A stretch of DNA of 64,000 bases, taken from contig NZ_CP069526.1 of the NCBI RefSeq assembly GCF_016889705.1, positions 4,216,001 to 4,280,000 of the forward strand, given 5' to 3'. Shown here in pieces: positions 52,527-61,315 of this stretch. The notes under the pieces are model-generated. The model saw only the letters and a list, made by a program, of their open reading frames with translations, did no database searches and was not told where the DNA came from. Position numbers and translations under genes: made by a program. How positions within the stretch are numbered: the first letter of the stretch is position 1; every line of letters begins with the position of its first letter. The stretch comes from Amycolatopsis sp. FDAARGOS 1241. GTDB taxonomy: Bacteria > Actinomycetota > Actinomycetes > Mycobacteriales > Pseudonocardiaceae.

Positions 52527-53744
52527 GTGTCCACTGTGGATGCGGCCGTGCTCGCGCGGGTGTTCCGCGCAGAGTACGGCCGCGCCGTGGCCGTACTGGT
52601 GAAGGTGTTCGGCGACGTCGACCTCGCCGAGGACGCGGTGCAGGAGGCCTTCGCCGTCGCGGCGAGCCGCTGGCCGGGCGAGGGACTGCCGCCGAGCCCG
52701 GCCGGCTGGCTGGTGACGACCGCACGCAACCGCGGCATCGACCGGCTGCGCCGCGAAGCCGCCCGCGCGGACCGGCACGCCCAGGCCGCGCTGCTGCACG
52801 CCCGCGCCGAACCCATCGAGGAGGGACCCGTGCGCGACGAACGGCTCCGGCTCGTCTTCACCTGCTGCCACCCGGCGCTCGCCCTCACCGCTCGCGTCGC
52901 CCTGACCCTGCGGCTGCTGGGCGGGCTCACGACCAGCGAGATCGCGCACGCGTTCCTCGTGCCGGAGCCGACGATGGCGCAGCGTATCTCCCGCGCCAAG
53001 GCGAAGATCCGCGACGCGGGCATCCCCTACCGCGTGCCGTCCGATGCCGACCTGCCGGCCCGGCTCAGCGCCGTGCTCGCGGTGCTGTACCTGATCTTCA
53101 CCGAAGGCCACACCGCCACCAGCGGCCCCGCGCTGGGCCGGCCTGATCTGGCCGCCGAGGCGATCCGGCTCGCCCGGCTGCTCGCGGACCTCATGCCCGA
53201 CGAACCCGAGGCACTGGGCCTGCTGGCGCTCATGCTGCTCGTGGAAGCCCGTCGCCCCGCCCGCACCAGCGAGGACGGCGAAGCCGTGTTGCTGCGTGAC
53301 CAGGACCGCACTCGCTGGGACACCACGCTCATCACCGAAGGCCAGGACCTCGTGCGCCGCTGCCTGCGCCGCGACCGGCCCGGGCCGTATCAGCTGCAGG
53401 CCGCGATCAACGCCGTCCACAGCGACGCGGCCACGGCCGAAGCCACCGACTGGCGGCAGATCACCCAGCTCTACGACCACCTGCTCACCCTCGCTCCGAC
53501 GCCAGTGATCGCACTCAACCGCGCCATCGCGATCGCCGAGGTCGACGGCCCCGGACCGGCGCTGGCGCTCGTGGACGGGCTGGCTCTCACCCGGTACCAC
53601 CTGTTCCACGCCGTGCGCGCCGACCTGCTGTCCCGGCTCGGCCGCACCGCGGAGTCCGCCGAGGCCTACACCCGGGCCATCGACCTCGCCGGAAACGTGG
53701 CGGAGCGCACGCTGCTGGAACGCAAACGCGCCGCGCTCGGCTGA
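52527..53744 (+). CDS. ECF42-group sigma factor (module 3)
   Basis: A 405-residue ECF42 factor. Region 2 is [21 protein letters not shown], with [20 protein letters not shown] after it; region 4 is [40 protein letters not shown]. The C-terminal TPR-like part has [15 protein letters not shown] and [28 protein letters not shown]. Compared with module 1 the tail is shorter, and with module 2 the IPYRVP segment is retained, so the three are diverged paralogues. GTG 52527 directly follows the YCII stop. Confidence 0.9.
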   Translation: MSTVDAAVLARVFRAEYGRAVAVLVKVFGDVDLAEDAVQEAFAVAASRWPGEGLPPSPAGWLVTTARNRGIDRLRREAARADRHAQAALLHARAEPIEEGPVRDERLRLVFTCCHPALALTARVALTLRLLGGLTTSEIAHAFLVPEPTMAQRISRAKAKIRDAGIPYRVPSDADLPARLSAVLAVLYLIFTEGHTATSGPALGRPDLAAEAIRLARLLADLMPDEPEALGLLALMLLVEARRPARTSEDGEAVLLRDQDRTRWDTTLITEGQDLVRRCLRRDRPGPYQLQAAINAVHSDAATAEATDWRQITQLYDHLLTLAPTPVIALNRAIAIAEVDGPGPALALVDGLALTRYHLFHAVRADLLSRLGRTAESAEAYTRAIDLAGNVAERTLLERKRAALG

Positions 53745-53978
53745 GCGCGCCGGTCCACCTCGCGGTGTGCCGGCGGCACAGAACCGTCCAGTGTGGACAG
53801 GTCACCGCGTGCGCGGCGAGCCGGTGGCGCGCATGCCGTCACCGCGGACCGCCGGCCGCTGCGATCGTCCGTCTCCTGCCCGTGCGCGGCCTCCGCTCCT
53901 TTCGGGGTGGTGACCGACGTCCCAGCGTGGGCCAGGGAGCCTCCGGGTTCTCACGGTGCTGGCTAGACTCGGGCGGCG

Positions 53979-55058
53979 ATGCGACGATTCCGGTGGTGGT
54001 GGGGGGCGCTGGTCCTGGCCTGCGTGGCGGTGCTCGTGGGCTTTTTCGTGTTCTCCGGCCCCGGCAGCAAGAACGGGCTGCCACTGCCGCGCAAGGGCCC
54101 GCCCGGCACGGGCCCGCTGACGGTGGTGGCGATCGGCGACAGCACCGTATCCGGTGAGGGCGCCGGCCACTACACACCCGACACCGACGGCCGCAACGGC
54201 GACTGGTGCCACCGCTCGGCCGACGCGTTCGTGCAGAAGGTCCGGATCCCCGGTGTGACGGCACGGGTGAACCTGGCGTGCTCCGGAGCGCCCGCGGAGC
54301 AGGTGGCGCTGGGCGGGGTGAAGCAGTGGGGCGAGCCGTCGCAGGCGCAGCAGCTCGCCGCGGTGGTCAAGAACCACCGGGTCGCGGCCGTGGTGATCGC
54401 CGTCGGCGCCAACGACGACCCGCAGTTCTCCGCGCAGGTGTCCGCGTGTTTCAAGGCCTGGTTCACCGCGGGCGCGCCGTCGTGCAGCTCGGCCCTTCGA
54501 ACCACCTGGAAATCCAAAGTGGACGCAATGGTGCCGAAGGTCGTCAACGCGGTCGGCGACGTGAAGAAGGTGCTCGCACAGGCGGGGTACGTGCCGGCCG
54601 ACTACCAGCTGGTGCTGCAGTCCTACGCCACCCCCGTCGCCCCGGACATCCCGGCGAACCTGCAGAACCTCAACGGCTGCCCGTTCCGCACCGACGACCT
54701 GCAGTGGATCTCCACCACGGGCATCACCACGCTGTCGGCCGGCCTGAAGCAGGCGGCCGTGCAGTCGGGCGCGCGGTTCCTCGACCTGGCGCGCGCGGGC
54801 GAGCACCACGAAGCGTGCAGCGGCGGCCCCGACCCCGCCTCGGAGTGGTTCACGCGGCTGACGCTGCACCTGAACGACCTGGGTCAGGCGGACCGGGCGC
54901 AGCACGCGCTGCAGGAGTCGTTCCACCCCAACGCCGCCGGCCACGCCGCGATCGCCGACTGCCTGTCGGAGTTCCTCGCGGTCCGCGACGGCAACGCCAC
55001 GTGCCTGGCCGGACCGGACGGCAACCTGCACGCCGTGCCGGAGATCCTGAGCCGCTGA
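53979..55058 (+). CDS. Membrane-anchored or secreted SGNH/GDSL hydrolase
   Basis: A 359-residue protein. An N-terminal hydrophobic helix (WWWGALVLACVAVLVGFFVF) anchors or exports it. Block I is VVAIGDSTVSGEGAGHY, block III VIAVGANDDP, and the C-terminus has FHPNAAGHAAIADC with the His. Several Cys pairs suggest disulfides outside the cell. The substrate is probably an ester or lipid. TAGACT (53964-53969) is 9 bases before the ATG, pointing to a leaderless transcript. Confidence 0.85.
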   Translation: MRRFRWWWGALVLACVAVLVGFFVFSGPGSKNGLPLPRKGPPGTGPLTVVAIGDSTVSGEGAGHYTPDTDGRNGDWCHRSADAFVQKVRIPGVTARVNLACSGAPAEQVALGGVKQWGEPSQAQQLAAVVKNHRVAAVVIAVGANDDPQFSAQVSACFKAWFTAGAPSCSSALRTTWKSKVDAMVPKVVNAVGDVKKVLAQAGYVPADYQLVLQSYATPVAPDIPANLQNLNGCPFRTDDLQWISTTGITTLSAGLKQAAVQSGARFLDLARAGEHHEACSGGPDPASEWFTRLTLHLNDLGQADRAQHALQESFHPNAAGHAAIADCLSEFLAVRDGNATCLAGPDGNLHAVPEILSR

Positions 55059-55064
55059 CCCCGC

Positions 55065-55364
55065 TCAGAGGTCCAGCGCGGCCCGCAGCGCGACGTCGAT
55101 GTGCTCCTGCACCTCGTGGTCGATCTCCGCGATCCGCTCGGCGAGCCACGGCCGGTACAGGCGGGTGAGGTTGAGGGTGGACACCCAGTAGCGCGCATCG
55201 ATCGCCACACCCAGGATGTCCTGTGGGTCGCGCTCGAGCAGCTCAGTGCCGAGCAGCCAGGGGCGTTCGGACTCGTTGACCCCGTCGGAGGACAGGAGCA
55301 CCACCGTCCGTTCCCGGGCCGGTTCGGTCGGGGGGTGGTACGTCCAGACTTCACCCCTGCGCAC
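55065..55364 (-). CDS. MazF/PemK-like toxin
   Basis: A 99-residue protein resembling PemK/MazF ribonuclease toxins. RRGEVWTYHPP is the first strand segment with the usual GEVW, followed by RTVVLLSSDGVNES and VSTLNLTRLYRPW. MazF enzymes cut mRNA at short motifs. It overlaps the upstream antitoxin-like gene by 14 bases, the standard toxin-antitoxin order. The match to MazF is partial, so the activity is inferred. Confidence 0.72.
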   Translation of the reverse strand: MRRGEVWTYHPPTEPARERTVVLLSSDGVNESERPWLLGTELLERDPQDILGVAIDARYWVSTLNLTRLYRPWLAERIAEIDHEVQEHIDVALRAALDL

Positions 55365-55578
55365 GCATGTCCTTTTCGGCCTCCGAACGCTCCGCTTCGT
55401 CCGCCTCGGCCGCCGGCTTCACCGGCGTCCGCTGCGGCGTGTAGCCGGTCCTGACCGCCTCGCGCCGGGCCGCCTTCGACAGCCAGGAGGAGACTGAGAT
55501 CCCGTGCGCGCGAGCGGCCCGCTCGGCGAACTCGAGGGCACCGCTGTCGAGCGAAAGTGTCACCTTACGTGTTGCCAT
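55351..55578 (-). CDS. Antitoxin (ribbon-helix-helix/MazE-like)
   Basis: A 75-residue protein. MATRKVTLSLDSGALEFAERAARAHG starts with a ribbon strand and helix typical of RHH DNA-binding antitoxins, with ISVSSWLSKAARREAV as the second helix. The charged tail (KPAAEADEAERSEAEKD) would bind the toxin. A TACGAT box and AAAAGG lie just before the ATG. It precedes and overlaps the toxin gene. Confidence 0.72.
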   Translation of the reverse strand: MATRKVTLSLDSGALEFAERAARAHGISVSSWLSKAARREAVRTGYTPQRTPVKPAAEADEAERSEAEKDMRAQG

Positions 55579-55604
55579 ACCTTTTATCGTACCAGCCGTC
55601 AGGC

Positions 55605-56640
55605 GGTCGGAGGCGCCACGAGGACACCACCTCGCCGGCGCGGGCGGCGTGCAGGGGGTTCGCCCGGGTCGGCCGCTTTGCCGTGCCGCGGTGCGGTGTC
55701 GAGCCGGGTGGCCACGCGCAGGCCGGCACCGTCGATGCCGCTGAGCAGTTGGGCGTGGGTGCGCGCGCCGAGGTGCTCGGCGAAGTCCGAGAGCACCAGC
55801 CGGCCTTCGCCTCCGGGTGTCAGGTGGGCGCAAAACGCGGTCGGGAACCCGTGCAGCATGCGGCTGCCCGGGTCGTAGACACCTTCCACCAGGGCCGAGA
55901 CCGGGTTCTCGGGCAGCGACGGCGGGTTGGCGAGGACGAGGTCTGCGCTTCAGGCCGGGTAGAGGGCGGGGGCCGCCACCTCGATCTCGATCAGGTGGGC
56001 GAGGCCGAGCCGGGTGGCGTTGTCGCGCGCGCAGTCGAGCGCGCGCGGATTGCGGTCGGTGGCGACGATCCGCCCCGCGCCGGGCCAGCACGGCGGCGAG
56101 CGCCCTGGTGCCGGTGCCGAACGCGGTGCCCACCCGCGCGGGTAACGGCGTCCGGGCGACGAGGTCGACTTACTCGCTCCTGATCGGCTAGAAGACGCCG
56201 TAGTGGGGGGTAGATTCGCTCGCCCAGCGCTGCGACCGGTATCCCGCGCAGGCGTGCCATTGGTGGGCGCCGAGGGCCTCGAGCAGTTCGCTCAGGGGCA
56301 GCGCCGAGGCCCCTCAGCGGGGCCGAAAGCCTCCCGGCACGCTTCGCGGACGTCCGGGCGCGGCGCAGGTCGAAACCGTAGTCCGCATCGAGGGCGACCA
56401 GGAGGTGGCTGAGCACCCGGGCGCGGTGCCGGCGCGCGCGGCGGTGCCGGTGGAAGGCCTCGGCCGGGTCGTCGGCCGGGCGGGGCTGGTGCCGGTCGAG
56501 GCGGCGGCCCAGGGCGGTGAGCGGCCGTCTCGCGTGGGGGTAGTCGCCGCGCCAGCGCAGGGCGGTGCCCTCGCCGGCGAGACGGTGTGCGGTGGCGTCA
56601 GGGGTTGTCGGCGGGCACCAACCGCGCCGGCAGGTGAGCA
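55605..56640 (-). pseudogene. Degraded class I methyltransferase (HemK/RsmC-like)
   Basis: Pieces of a long SAM methyltransferase. The N-terminus is DATAHRLAGEGTALRWRGDYPHARR. The part near 56400 reads VLSHLLVALDADYGFDLRRA. A motif-I region follows (GTAFGTGTRALAAVLARRG, lacking part of the DxGTGTG loop), then LVLANPPSLPENPV-like NPPS, then VEGVYDPGSRMLHGFPTAFCAHLTPGGEGRLVLSDF. There are several frame changes, and in-frame stop codons lie near 56168 and 56186. Similar genes encode about 500 residues with the methyltransferase domain last. It is read toward the TA genes. Confidence 0.68.
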
Positions 56641-56679
56641 GGGGGAACCTCGGGCTCCTGGTGTTCGGACGGCGGACAC

Positions 56680-57161
56680 GCTGGGCGGCATCACCCCCAA
56701 GACGCTGACCCAGCGGCTGCGGGTGCTGGAGCACGAGCGGATCGTCGTCGCCGACCGCGAGCCGGGGCGGCGCGAGGTCTGGTACGGGCTCACGCCCGCC
56801 GGGCAGGAGCTCGTCCCGGTGCTGGAGCAGCTCGCGCGGTGGGGCCTGCGCAACGCGTTGCGGCCACCCGAGCCGGACGAACCGACGCATCCGGAGCACC
56901 TGCTGTGGGCGCTGCGGCTCACGCTCGAGGACGCCGGCGCGGCGATCGGCCCGGTGCGCTGGCTGGTGCGCGTCGCCGGTGAAGCCCACGTGCTCGCCTT
57001 CGACGGGCGAACGCTGGAGGCTGACCCGGGGCGAGACGAGCGATCCGGACGTGACGGTCACGGCCACCCGGCCGGCGCTGGCGAGGTTCCTGACCGGCCC
57101 GCCCGCGGCGCGTGCGGCCGAACAGCCCGGCCTCACCGTGACCGGCGGCCCGCCGCTCTAG
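56680..57161 (+). pseudogene. Truncated HxlR-type regulator with frameshift
   Basis: GGITPKTLTQRLRVLEHERIVVADREPGRREVWYGLTPAG is the HxlR winged-helix recognition helix and wing. A C-terminal ligand-like domain follows (EDAGAAIGPVRWLVRV), then a frame change near 57030 to ETSDPDVTVTATRPALARFL and TVTGGPPL, ending at TAG 57159. The N-terminal helices that normally precede GISPKTL are missing at the junction with the methyltransferase remnant near 56640, so this looks like a deletion fusion point as well. Confidence 0.7.
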
Positions 57162-57170
57162 GGTGGGTGC

Positions 57171-58030
57171 GTGAGCACAACCGTCCGTCTGCCGGGACCG
57201 GCGCCGCGCCGAGCTGTGGGAGTTCCTGCGCAGCCGCCGCGAGCGGGTCACACCGGCTGACGTCGGTCTGCCCGACGCGGGGCGGCGGCGCACGCCCGGG
57301 TTGCGGCGGGAGGAAGTCGCGGTGCTGGCCGGGGTCGGGGTGTCCTGGTACACGTGGCTGGAGCAGGGCCGCGACATCAAGGTGTCCGACGACGTCCTGG
57401 GACTCGGTGGCGCGGGCGTTGCTGCTCGACGAGGTCGAGCGGGCTCACCTGTACCGGCTCGCCGGGCTCAACCCGCCGCAGCGGTACGCCGCGCCGTCGG
57501 TGCCGCCTTCGCCGCAGCTGCAGCGGCTGCTGGACGCGTGCGCGCCGCGGCCTGGGTACGTGCGGGACCGGCACTGGAACTTCGCCGTGGTCAACGAGGC
57601 CGCGCGGGTGGTGTTCGGCTATGGCGAGACCGACCACAGCTGCCTGGTGTCGTTCTTCACCAACGCCCGCTACCGCGCGGTGCACTGGCACTGGGCCGAG
57701 ACCGCCCCCCAGGTCGTGGCGGGGTTCCGCGCCGACGCCGCGCGGTATCCCGACGATCCCGAGTTCGACCGCGTCGCTGCGGATCTGGCCGAGGTCAGTC
57801 CCGACTTCGCCGCGCTGTGGGCGCGCCACGACGCCGCCGCGCACACCAGCGCGGTCGTAACGGTCGACCACCCGCGGGCCGGTTTGCTGGAGTTCGATGC
57901 GCCCTTGTTCCCCGTGCCGGCACACCCGGGGCACCACCTGGTCCTGCACGACCCGCGCCCGGGCACCGCCGAGCGCCTCGAGGAACTGATGCGCGCGGTG
58001 CCTGGTGGTGGCACACCCACCACGAGCTGA
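57171..58030 (+). pseudogene. Frameshifted MmyB-type helix-turn-helix regulator
   Basis: The HTH part reads RAELWEFLRSRRERVTPADV, then GLRREEVAVLAGVGVSWYTWLEQGRDIKVS. The MmyB-like ligand-binding domain (HWNFAVVNEAARVVFGYG through HHLVLHDPRPGTAERLEELM) follows in another frame. The frames join if one G is removed from GGG near 57403 and one base is changed near 57207. Repaired it gives about 286 residues. Such regulators sit beside and control SDR or quinone-reductase genes; the broken quinone reductase starts 39 bases on. Confidence 0.75.
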
Positions 58031-58069
58031 CACTGGCTCCCCCGCCGCCGGGACCGCAGGATCAGTGCC

Positions 58070-59035
58070 ATGAACCCCACCACGGCGACCAGCACGCGGA
58101 TGCAGGCGATCACCATTCCCGAGTTCGACACCGCGCAGGTACTGCGCTTCGCCGAACTCGACGTCCCCCCAACCCGGCCCCGGCCAGGTGTCTCTCGACG
58201 TGACCCACGCGGGCGCGAACTTCGCCGAGGTCCTCTGCCGGCGGGGGATGGTCGACGTGCCGCTGCCGTTCGGGTCGCCGGCCGGATCCGCGCCCTCGGC
58301 CCCGGTGTCGACGGGCTGCGGGCCGGGCAGCCGGTCGCGGCACTGACCATCGTCGAGGCCACCAGATCCGCCGAAGTGGCGGTCACTTCGGCGGATCTGG
58401 TGGTCCCGCTCGACGACGTCGGCCTCTCGCCCGCTCTCGCAGCCGCTCTGCCGTCCAACAGCACCACGGCTTCGCTCGTGCTGGACCGGATCGCGCGGAT
58501 CGAGCCCGGGGAGAGCGTGCTGGTGCACGCCGCCGCGGGCGGGGTCGGCAGCCAGCCGGGTCAGGCGGCGCGGCTGCTGGGACGGGCCGCGTCGTCGGCA
58601 CTGTCGGCAGCGCAGCGAAGATCGACGTCGCCCGGGGCTTCGGCTACGACGAGGTCGTGCTGCGCGACCGGCTCCCCGGGGCCGGTGAGTTCGACATCGC
58701 CGTGGACATGATCGGGGACGGCACGCGCCGGACGGGCTGGCGCCCCTGGGCCGCCTGGTCGTGATGGGCAACGCCTCGGGCGCCGACGACGTCGGGATGC
58801 CGGCCAACGAGCTGTGGTTTTGAACAAGACGGTGTCCGGGTTCAACCTCGCCGCGTTCGCCGCGGCGCGCCCCGTGCAGACTGGGCGCGCGCTGCGCCGC
58901 GCGGTGGCCGCCGCTGCGCGCGGGGACCTGCGGGTGCAAGTGGAAACCGTACCCTGGGAACAGGTCGCCGACGTCCACCGCCGCCTCGAAACCGGTGCCA
59001 CGACGGGCAAGATCGTCCTGGAGGTCGGGCGCTGA
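58070..59035 (+). pseudogene. Disrupted quinone oxidoreductase with palindromic insert
   Basis: Medium-chain reductase pieces: MQAITIPEF, QVLRFAELDVP, VTHAGANFAEVLCRRG (other frame), VAGRIRALGPGVDGLRAGQPVAALTIV, then AEVAVTSADLVVPLDDVGLS, the Rossmann loop VHAAAGGVGSQ, and at the end NKTVSGFNLAAFAA through HRRLETGATTGKIVLEVGR. At least four frame changes occur. Between ALTIV and AEVAV the usual GGY is replaced by ATRS, coded by one arm of a perfect palindrome (58359-58403). It was probably an NADPH:quinone reductase controlled by the adjacent MmyB-type gene. Confidence 0.72.
58359..58403. repeat. 20-base perfect inverted repeat within a coding region
   Basis: Arms at 58359-58378 and 58384-58403 are exact inverse copies with a 5-base loop. 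The right arm encodes the conserved EVAVTSADLVV of the reductase, so the left arm looks like a fold-back copy of it. Confidence 0.85.
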
Positions 59036-59071
59036 GGTGGTGGTGCCCGTACTGAGGAGGGCACCACCACC
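59036..59071. terminator. Bidirectional terminator
   Basis: Perfect 13-base arms (59036-59048 and 59059-59071) with a 10-base loop fill the whole gap between the reductase remnant and the convergent Lrp gene. Confidence 0.75.
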
Positions 59072-59075
59072 GTGG

Positions 59076-59528
59076 CTACAGCGTCGGCGACCGGCCCTCG
59101 AACGGGGTCGAGAGGACCACCGTGGTGCGGGTCGAGACCTTCGCGGCTTCCCGGATCCGGCGCAGCAGGTCCTCCAGCCCGAGCGGGGACGCGACGCGCA
59201 CCAGCAGGATGTAGGACTCGTCGCCGGCGACCGAGTAGCAGGACTCGATCTCGGTGATGTGCTGGATACGTTGCGGGTAGTCGTCCGGTGCGGCGGGATC
59301 GTTCGGGGTGAGCGAGATCAGCGCGGTGAGCGGCAGGCCGATCTGCTCGCCGTCGAGGCGGGCGGTGTAGCCGAGGATCACGCCGCGCTGTTCGAGGCGC
59401 CGCACCCGCTGGTGGACGGCGGACACGGACAGCCCGACGCGTTCGGCGAGGTCGGTGAAGCTGCGCCGTCCGTCCGCCGCGAGTTCCCGGACGATCGCCT
59501 GGTCGAGCGGTTCGAGGGGGCCGCTCAT
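59076..59528 (-). CDS. Lrp/AsnC-family regulator
   Basis: A 150-residue Lrp/AsnC protein. The N-terminal HTH is DLAERVGLSVSAVHQRVRRLEQRGVI. The RAM ligand domain follows with the turn GDESYILLVRVASPLGLEDLL. It probably senses an amino acid, in keeping with the dipeptidase gene before it. Its ATG overlaps the M24 peptidase stop (ATGA), so it is last in the operon and co-translated. Confidence 0.9.
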   Translation of the reverse strand: MSGPLEPLDQAIVRELAADGRRSFTDLAERVGLSVSAVHQRVRRLEQRGVILGYTARLDGEQIGLPLTALISLTPNDPAAPDDYPQRIQHITEIESCYSVAGDESYILLVRVASPLGLEDLLRRIREAAKVSTRTTVVLSTPFEGRSPTL

Positions 59529-60667
59529 GCGTCGAGCACGACGAGTTCGTGCGGCCGCCTGTTGACGGCCTCCACCCCGGTCTCGGTCACCACGACGATG
59601 TCCTCGATGCGGGCGCCCCAGCGGCCCGGCTGGTAGATGCCCGGCTCGACGCTGAAGGCCATGCCCGGTTCGAGCGCCAAGGTGTTGCCGGCGATGATGT
59701 AGGGCTCTTCGTGCACGTCGAGGCCGATGCCGTGGCCGGTGCGGTGGATGAAGTACTCGCCGAAGCCGGCGGCCTCGATCACGTCGCGGGCGGCGGCGTC
59801 GATCGATTCGGCCGTGGCGCCCGGGCGGACCGCGTCGACCGCGGCCTGCTGGGCCTGCTGCAGCACGGCGTAGGTGGCGGCGACGTCGGCGTCGCGGGGT
59901 TCGCCGACGGCGTAGGTGCGGGTGGAGTCGGAGTTGTAGCCCTCGGGCAGGGGGCCGCCGATGTCGACGACGACCACGTCACCACGTTCGATCACGCGCT
60001 CGGACACGTCGTGGTGAGGGCTGGCGCCGTTGGGGCCGGAGCCGACGATCACGAAGTCGGCCACCACGTGGCCCTCCTCGACGATCGCGGCGGCGATGTC
60101 GGCACCGACCTCGGCTTCGGTCCGGCCGGGGCGCAGCCATTCGCCGACGCGGGCGTGGACGCGGTCGATCGCGGCGCCGGCGGCGCGCAGAGCGGCGAGC
60201 TCGGTAGCGTCCTTGCGCATCCGCAGCTCACGCACGACCGGGCCGGCCAGGGTCTGCTCGGCGTCGCCGAGGGCGGCACGCAGCGCGAGCACGTGCAGGG
60301 CGGGTGTGAAGTCGCTGACCGCGACGCGGGCGGGCTTGCCGAGCCGGTCGGCCACGAGCCGGTACGGGTCGTCGCCGTCGACCCAGGTCACGACCTCGAC
60401 GCCGAGGTCGGCGGTGGGGACGTCGCTGTAGCCGGGGGCCTCCAGCTTGGGCACGACCAGGGCGGGGGTGCCGTCGGCGGGGATCACGAGCGTGGTGAGC
60501 CGTTCGAACGAGCCGCCCGCCTGGCCGAGCAGGTAGCGCAGGTCGGATCCGGGGGCGATGAGCAGGGCATCGGTGTCCGCGGCGGCGGCCGCCTGCGCGG
60601 CGCGGTCAAGGCGGGCGCGGAGCGCGGCGGCGTCCGGAGCGGGCGTGTGGAGGGATCGGCGCGACAT
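59525..60667 (-). CDS. M24 Xaa-Pro-type dipeptidase
   Basis: A 380-residue creatinase/prolidase-family metallopeptidase. The N-terminal creatinase-like domain has SDLRYLLGQAGGSFERLTTLV. The pita-bread domain supplies Asp-Asp in VVVDIGGPLPEGYNSDSTRTY, His in RTGHGIGLDVHEEP, and Glu in FSVEPGIY and ARIEDIVVV, the five metal ligands. It cleaves N-terminal residues before proline in small peptides. It lies 36 bases after a CPBP gene and overlaps the Lrp gene. Confidence 0.92.
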   Translation of the reverse strand: MSRRSLHTPAPDAAALRARLDRAAQAAAAADTDALLIAPGSDLRYLLGQAGGSFERLTTLVIPADGTPALVVPKLEAPGYSDVPTADLGVEVVTWVDGDDPYRLVADRLGKPARVAVSDFTPALHVLALRAALGDAEQTLAGPVVRELRMRKDATELAALRAAGAAIDRVHARVGEWLRPGRTEAEVGADIAAAIVEEGHVVADFVIVGSGPNGASPHHDVSERVIERGDVVVVDIGGPLPEGYNSDSTRTYAVGEPRDADVAATYAVLQQAQQAAVDAVRPGATAESIDAAARDVIEAAGFGEYFIHRTGHGIGLDVHEEPYIIAGNTLALEPGMAFSVEPGIYQPGRWGARIEDIVVVTETGVEAVNRRPHELVVLDA

Positions 60668-60703
60668 GCGGCTGAGCCTAGTACCGGCGTGCGCGGCTGC
60701 CCG

Positions 60704-61315
60704 TCACCCGGGCGCGGCCGGAGTTTCGAACAGCGCCTGCAGCGCGGTGAGCATGAGCGCGGACCACACGAGGTGGGTCAGCAGCGGCGCCTGGATCCCG
60801 CCGGTGGCGCGGCGCTGCAGCCCGAACAGTGTGCCCATCCCGATCGACGCGAGCACCAGCGCGGGGTTGCGGGTGGCCACAGTGGACAGCGCGTACACGG
60901 CGGTCGACGTGGTGACCGGGGCGCGGGTGACCGAGCCTTGTAAGACGCCGCGGAAGAAGACCTCCTCGGCCGCCCCGGTGACCAGGGCGGCCGCGTAGAC
61001 CGCCGGCCCACAGCCGCGGTGGGCGTAGGCGAGCACCCCGGACAGGGCGCGCGAGAGCGTCGGGATGCGCCGTGCAAGCAGCGCGCAGCCGTAGAACACG
61101 CCGAACGCGCCGGCCGCGAGCGCGACCGGTCCGGCGACGGGGTGGCGGGACCGCCCACGCGGGGGTGGCCCGGCGGCGAAGCCACCCGCGAACCAGGTGG
61201 CGGCGACGGCGCCGGTCAGCACCGGGAAACGGCGCGAGCCCGGTTCGGTCGAGAGCGACCAGCCGAGCAGGCCGGTCCCGGTCGCGGTGACCGCGGCCAG
61301 CAGCCGGCGGCGCAT
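60704..61315 (-). CDS. CPBP-family intramembrane metalloprotease
   Basis: A 203-residue membrane protein with about six helices. The CPBP motifs are AAEEVFFRG (EExxxR) and LTHLVWS (metal His), with FG in TLFGLQRRATGG before. These Abi/CAAX-type enzymes cleave within the membrane; roles vary from prenyl-protein maturation to bacteriocin immunity. The ATG overlaps the preceding SDR stop (TGATG). Confidence 0.85.
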   Translation of the reverse strand: MRRRLLAAVTATGTGLLGWSLSTEPGSRRFPVLTGAVAATWFAGGFAAGPPPRGRSRHPVAGPVALAAGAFGVFYGCALLARRIPTLSRALSGVLAYAHRGCGPAVYAAALVTGAAEEVFFRGVLQGSVTRAPVTTSTAVYALSTVATRNPALVLASIGMGTLFGLQRRATGGIQAPLLTHLVWSALMLTALQALFETPAAPG

